Source: Paracentrotus lividus (lineage: Eukaryota > Echinodermata > Echinoidea > Camarodonta > Echinidae). Taken from it: a stretch of 64,000 nucleotides of DNA. The stretch is from assembly GCA_940671915.1 (NCBI GenBank), contig CALNVZ010000641.1:4630482-4694481 (forward strand). The letters are read 5' to 3'. Positions 59,001-64,000 of the stretch are shown piece by piece (position 1 is the first letter of the stretch; each line of letters begins with the position of its first letter). The notes below the pieces were generated by a model. That model had not been told where the DNA came from. It saw only the letters and a list, made by a program, of their open reading frames with translations, and did not search any database. A program made the translations under genes and the position numbers.

Positions 59001-62000
59001 TTCTACAGACATACTTAGACGTAAATATGATGGACAGGCAGGATTTATAATTTGATCATGTTGTATCCATTGCAGTCTGTTGCTTTCGCATCAGATTCCA
59101 TTGATTATGTAATTATTGATGATAGTTTGCAATGTGAGTCACTGGGATCGTAGGGAACGATGCTTCAATCAATAAGTAAAGGCTCCCTAACTTCCCTTCT
59201 ATCGTCCACACCCAGAATACTCCTTGGGCATGCCAACCAGCAGCTGATTGGTTTTATGCCTGACGGTTGAATTTCTGTCAGCGAATAGTGTATGTTACGT
59301 AGTTCTGATGTGTGATGGATGACCTGATTGCTTATGCATTTATGCTTTTTCTTGCCACAACAATACCTGCTGTTATGTGGCATTTATATGTATACCTCTG
59401 TGTGATGATATCTCTTGTCGAGCTGTGGGTACTGTTGATATTCGCATATTATGATTACAACAGTGTTTTGTGCCCTAAATTTCTAATAGGTGTCCGTGTG
59501 ATAACGATAGTGGATTTTAGCATACAACAATCCTTTTGTACACAGAGCGTTATATATTGTAAGAGGTAATTTATATTTGTATTCATTTCAAATTATTTTC
59601 TGATCTTGGGAATGCTAATACAAAAAATCTATTCTTTTTCCCCCGACAAAAGTATAAACTATGCCTGTTTAACGTAGTTATTGGCCCGCATTGAACGTGA
59701 GCCAGTTTTCATGCATACAATGACCTCTTGATGGTAGACTCTTTTGATATCCTTTAACTTAGATGACTCTCCATGATTCTCCTTTCAATTAATCAAGAAC
59801 CATATTGTCCTACCATATGCATACATTGATCCAAGTTTGAATCAGTGGAATTGGTTCAAACGGTTCTGTAGATTATGCGCGTGTTTTCTGTCGGAGGCGT
59901 CCGCTGCATAAGTGAGAACGGAGTGAACTGAGCGTGGAGATAACGTGGACTGTAACGGACGGAGACATCGTTATATGTTCGACGGAGCGGTTTTGGTAGT
60001 TCAGGGGGATCAATAGGCTTTATACTGTTTAACGGAAAACCCGAAAAGCATTAATGCCTCCTGGCACCACCTTCAATATTGTTGTGGTTGGCGGAGGACA
60101 TTTATAAATGGAAAATATGACATGTCAAATGAAGAAAAGTGAGATTTCAACAAAAAGGAAAACAAAAGTATGGGAAGAATATGTTCTGGGAAAGAACGTT
60201 ATTCTTGTAGTAACTTATTAATCCCTCAAATGCTTTGAAAGAGCTCTAGAGTTTGAACAATGTTCCAACAGGGAATATAACTAAAAAAGAAGGGATATCA
60301 AGAATGTCCGATATATTCATATGAAATCCCACACCACACCTGACATGCGAGCCCTTATGGGTAAGCCTCAGAGTACAAGCTACATATCCCACAAATCGGC
60401 AACTTTACGTTTATTTTTACAAATGAGATAAATAGAAATGCTACAGACTACTCTCATGGAACCTATCGGCGCGAAAACTATTCCCCAATCTTCTTCCCCT
60501 GTTATGCATGCCGTTCTACACCTCAGTGTAAGTCTGAGCGTTCACTGTCATGATAGGGTCTTCATCATGTGTTAAATAATGAATGTTTTTCATTTGTGAC
60601 AGTTGATCTTATCTGGTATTGTGACAAACTACTAAAACGAGAAAGTCTAGTGCCTCAGAAATATATTTGTTGTGGTTTTCTTCGCTCGCATATTACATAC
60701 AATATCAATACTATGATACAATTAGATATAAGGTAAGCCCCAGCGCTATTCATTATTTCTTTCTTTTTCCTTTTTTTTGTAAACTACTTAACATCAATTT
60801 AATGCTAGGGGAAAACTGGCCGTAATTATCGGCCCACTTTGTCTTTTGAGAGCTTATAATTCTTTGCAGATTTATTATTGATTCATATTACACTGTGTCC
60901 CTAAGGCTAAACTCTTCCTACTATCATATGTAGTGAAAAATATAGGCCTGCTTACTTCAGAGATTATTTTCCGCCTCGACGTGGAGCCCTAAAATGGACC
61001 GGTAACATTTTATGTGGCATATCACAATTCTGTTGGACTCGAAAGTTGGCAATCTGCTTTTATTTATTTAGGTGTGGTTTGTGATACTGTATCATAATTA
61101 AATTCAATTTAAGATGAATTTTGATTGAAACAGAAAACAATAGGAACTACAACACAAAAAAAAAAACTTTCCACACCTTGAATATCTTTCAATAATAAGG
61201 AGCTTTAAAAGGAGGAATCAAATTGAAAATGTACTTGGGTAATTACTGGCCCCCAATGCATAAACAGTGTTCTGTATTATATTAAAGCGTAGATGGGACC
61301 AATTAACTTGGCATGATTTATGAATGTGCTATGACTGCAAAATTTTAACTTTTTGGGGACGCAAGCTGGTTGAATAAAACCAGAGTGTATTGATGTTAGG
61401 AAGCTACCCTCCCATCAAGTTTGTTCTAATTGTTTTGACTCCATACTACAGCTGATCACCTGTAGATGATGTATGGTTAATTTATCCAACATACCCCAGG
61501 CAACATTTATTATACATTACCAGAATTTAATTTGATTGAATTTCATACATGTACAGTCATTACAATAGGGGCCATAAAATACCCCTACCATAGTGGTGGT
61601 AATTTATGGCAGCTACAAAGTCATTATGTTAACAGTAGGATGCGGTAATGTAATTATGCAATATGAGAAGTCACTGTTTTATACTCGTCTCCTCTTTGTA
61701 TTGATTTAGACTGCTTGTCTTTGTTCCACCCTGGGAATAATCACGCCCATAGTAATGATGTTATTGGACTTTTTCATTTTAGATCGGTGTTAATTAGGAA
61801 TATACTGTTTGTAAAATAAGTGGTGGGGTGCCACTAATTACCCCAGTCTCCCTATTACATTTCTCCAAAGAATGGATGGATATATGTAAACAATTTCAGA
61901 GTATAAGAACAATTAAAAACTAGTATGAGATACGATAGGAGTGATTTTTTTTGTGGAAAACAAAAAATTCAAACTGACTCCAATTTGGCTCGAGCATGTG

Positions 62001-62549
62001 TATTAAACCGTAGTCGCAATTCTTATTTAATGATCATGTATATACTGCGAACAGTAGAAGACTTCTCCCTTTTTTCTTTTTCTTTTTTTTTCTTGTATCT
62101 TAATATAAGATGATGGATTGGTATCTAAATCTAGACCCTCCATTATGCGATAATTGTTAAGCATATTTAATTTCCTAACTAGCAATACATTCCCAAAAGG
62201 AATGAAAAAAGGAGGGATAATTCTATGTAGTTAGATTCAAATATGAGCAATGGCTAACGCAGTACCTTCTATACATGCTATGGTAACAACTTGGTCCAAA
62301 CATACAGAGGATATCTTAATTCCTGTTGCAAGAGAACTACACCATAACATGTAATTGGTACTCTGGAATGTACTATGCATTTAATTCTAGGTTCGTTCTC
62401 TTAATACATAATTGTGTATAGCCAACTTCATGAAACCTCCACCCCTCCAGATCATTTACATAAACGGAGACAAGTAACATAATTGTTATTTGTAATGTTT
62501 TTACAGCTGTACATTTCAATATACACTTCTCAAGTGCACAGTATCTGTG
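59001..62549. other. Unassigned stretch, partly error-like
   Basis: No gene was recognised. 59640-60110 carries words of the half-site array elements (GGTTCAAACGGTTCTGTAG, GGACGGAGAC, TTAATGCCTCCTGGCACCAC, GGCGGAGGACATTTATAA) in degraded form. The rest is AT-rich. Reading frames here should be treated as unreliable. Confidence 0.4.
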
Positions 62550-62574
62550 NNNNNNNNNNNNNNNNNNNNNNNNN
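62550..62574. other. Assembly gap, 25 N
   Basis: This is a run of exactly 25 N, so it is a placeholder of arbitrary length. Sequence to its right repeats 54363-55725. Confidence 0.98.
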
Positions 62575-64000
62575 ATGGGCAAAAAAATAAAAATCTAACG
62601 TTACCTCCCTCCCCCCCCTCCAAAAGAAAAAAACAAAAGAAAAAAAAAAAACGAAAAAACATGGAAAGAAAAAGAAGGGGCAATATATGACAGGGCTTAA
62701 TAAAAATGGGGTGTACAAAGTGTTTAGAATTCAAACGTTTTGCACGCCCCCCCCCCCCTTCTCTGTGAATAAATACTCGGATCTGCCATTGTATCTTTTG
62801 TAAAGATTCATAGTACCGGTTGGGACTGGGTGTGACTACCTTAGACTGAAATAAATTCATTCGATAAAATCTTCTTTTGGGCCTGGACGAGAAATCCTGT
62901 CCCGTTATGAGGTCAATTGAGTTCCGCGGCGTCAATCTTTGTTACAATTTGTAAAACAAACATCGTTCATTACACGATAGTCAATCACAAAATATTATCG
63001 TTAGTATTCTAACTGCTTATTGAATGAGTTTCTGTCTCTTTATTATTCAAGTTCTTAGGCTGCAAGCCCTCAACGTCGCTCAACGTATATTTAGCTGGTG
63101 CGTGTTGCAATTCCCTGATTCATTTCACTGACAGTGGCTCGCATAGGACAGTAATTACGACTGAAATGTAAAGGCACCTCAACAACTTTATCATCGTCTT
63201 GCTGCCAAGACACAGAATTTTTAAGTGATAGATCAGATGTGAGTGTGAAATTTATTGTCAATTGTAACAATATTTTATGATAAACGGCCAAAGAGGGAAT
63301 GGGGGGCGATGGGGAAGCGTCAAATGCGTGAGTCCGTTTCAACGGTATAGTTGCACGCATATATGTGTTCAGCACCATAACGTTTACAGCCAAGTCAATG
63401 GTGGCATATCCAAAAAGGCGTCTAAAAATTCTACTAAACAAAATTATTAAAAATCTAATGGAAGAATTATATTGCAATGAGACTATAGATTATCTTAATT
63501 TATTTTGAGGTAGGTTTAAAGCTGGTTTCGCTGATTATTATTTGAGAAGTTTCCTCATCAACCTAAGAGGGCGGACAGACAGCCATTTTTACAGTACTGA
63601 CTAATGTTGGTTTGCAGCTGTATGTGGAGTAGTGAGACCTCAAAAGGCAAGTTCATAAAACTGTAACTGTATGATGGTTGAAGCCAGTGAAGAAGACGTG
63701 CAGGCTGGCCTTGCCTTTTCGGAATACCACTCGCTCAAATGAACGGGCACGTGAATGGAATGGTGAAAGAGGTAACTAGTTGCATGTGACTGATAAAGAG
63801 CTTGCTGTACAAAGTGAACAGATACCACGATTTATGCCGGATCGGCGCCTAATCTGCGCAACCTAAAATATAAAATCAAAAAAATATAAACTTGGACCTC
63901 CCAATTTTTAATTATTCATGAAGCACAAAACCGTCAATGATAATACTAGCGATCTTTTACTAGCCCCAAGAGAATATTTTAGCTCTTTGCATCAAACCGG
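62575..64000. repeat. Indel-rich copy of 54363-55725
   Basis: Collinear with 54363-55725 and slightly longer, with many added single bases and small rearrangements that break every frame. The copy begins immediately after the 25-N gap, so it may be a second placement of the same locus, or the other allele, rather than a true second copy. Confidence 0.75.

Noticed and set aside
62373..62935. Frames spanning the N gap
   Set aside because: They contain unknown residues from the 25-N gap and join unrelated sequence.

Overview
The window is nuclear DNA from a metazoan. It is AT-rich, has sparse exons with GT-AG splice sites, long introns, many small inverted-repeat transposons, and abundant ACATGTAC / TACATGTA microsatellite words. 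That repeat style and the SH3 protein family present suggest a marine invertebrate deuterostome, most likely an echinoderm such as a sea urchin. The species call is inference from sequence style.

One gene region can be supported, on the minus strand between about 36.8 and 22.5 kb. The exon at 35220-35681 encodes an N-terminal SH3 domain of the ARHGAP9/12/15/27 type (Rho GTPase-activating proteins). Downstream on the same strand lie a 523-codon exon (26872-28440), a 262-codon exon (23319-24104) and a 66-codon exon (22525-22722). All four end at a splice donor in phase 0, and the last also begins in phase 0. The first three each open with their own ATG preceded by an in-frame stop. The simplest reading is one locus with three alternative first coding exons feeding a shared downstream body, or closely nested genes. 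The WW, PH and RhoGAP exons expected in this family are not seen here and would lie to the left, beyond the window or in short exons I could not recognise. Further right there is only a candidate exon at 53006-53141 (minus) and a frameshifted coding-like stretch at 57.34-57.66 kb (plus).

The rest is repeats. There are several TTAA-flanked piggyBac-like miniature elements, a PIF/Harbinger-like element with TAA duplications, a Tc1/mariner-type element with another element nested in it, hAT-like miniature elements, and large foldback elements at 32.2 and 56.0 kb. A tRNA-containing insertion has a 15-bp target duplication. Two about 1-kb elements have short GC-rich terminal inverted repeats and carry tandem arrays of AGGTCA-type half sites, followed by CGGACGGACG tails.

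Parts of the window look like assembly artefacts. The segment 2031-5600 recurs in increasingly indel-ridden form at 5601-7317 and 7318-11225. The segment 54363-55725 recurs at 62575-64000 beside a 25-N gap. An indel-rich inverted copy of about 45.5-46.0 kb sits at 58.3-59.0 kb. These resemble uncorrected long-read gap filling, so any reading-frame call in 5.6-11.6 kb and 57-64 kb should be distrusted.
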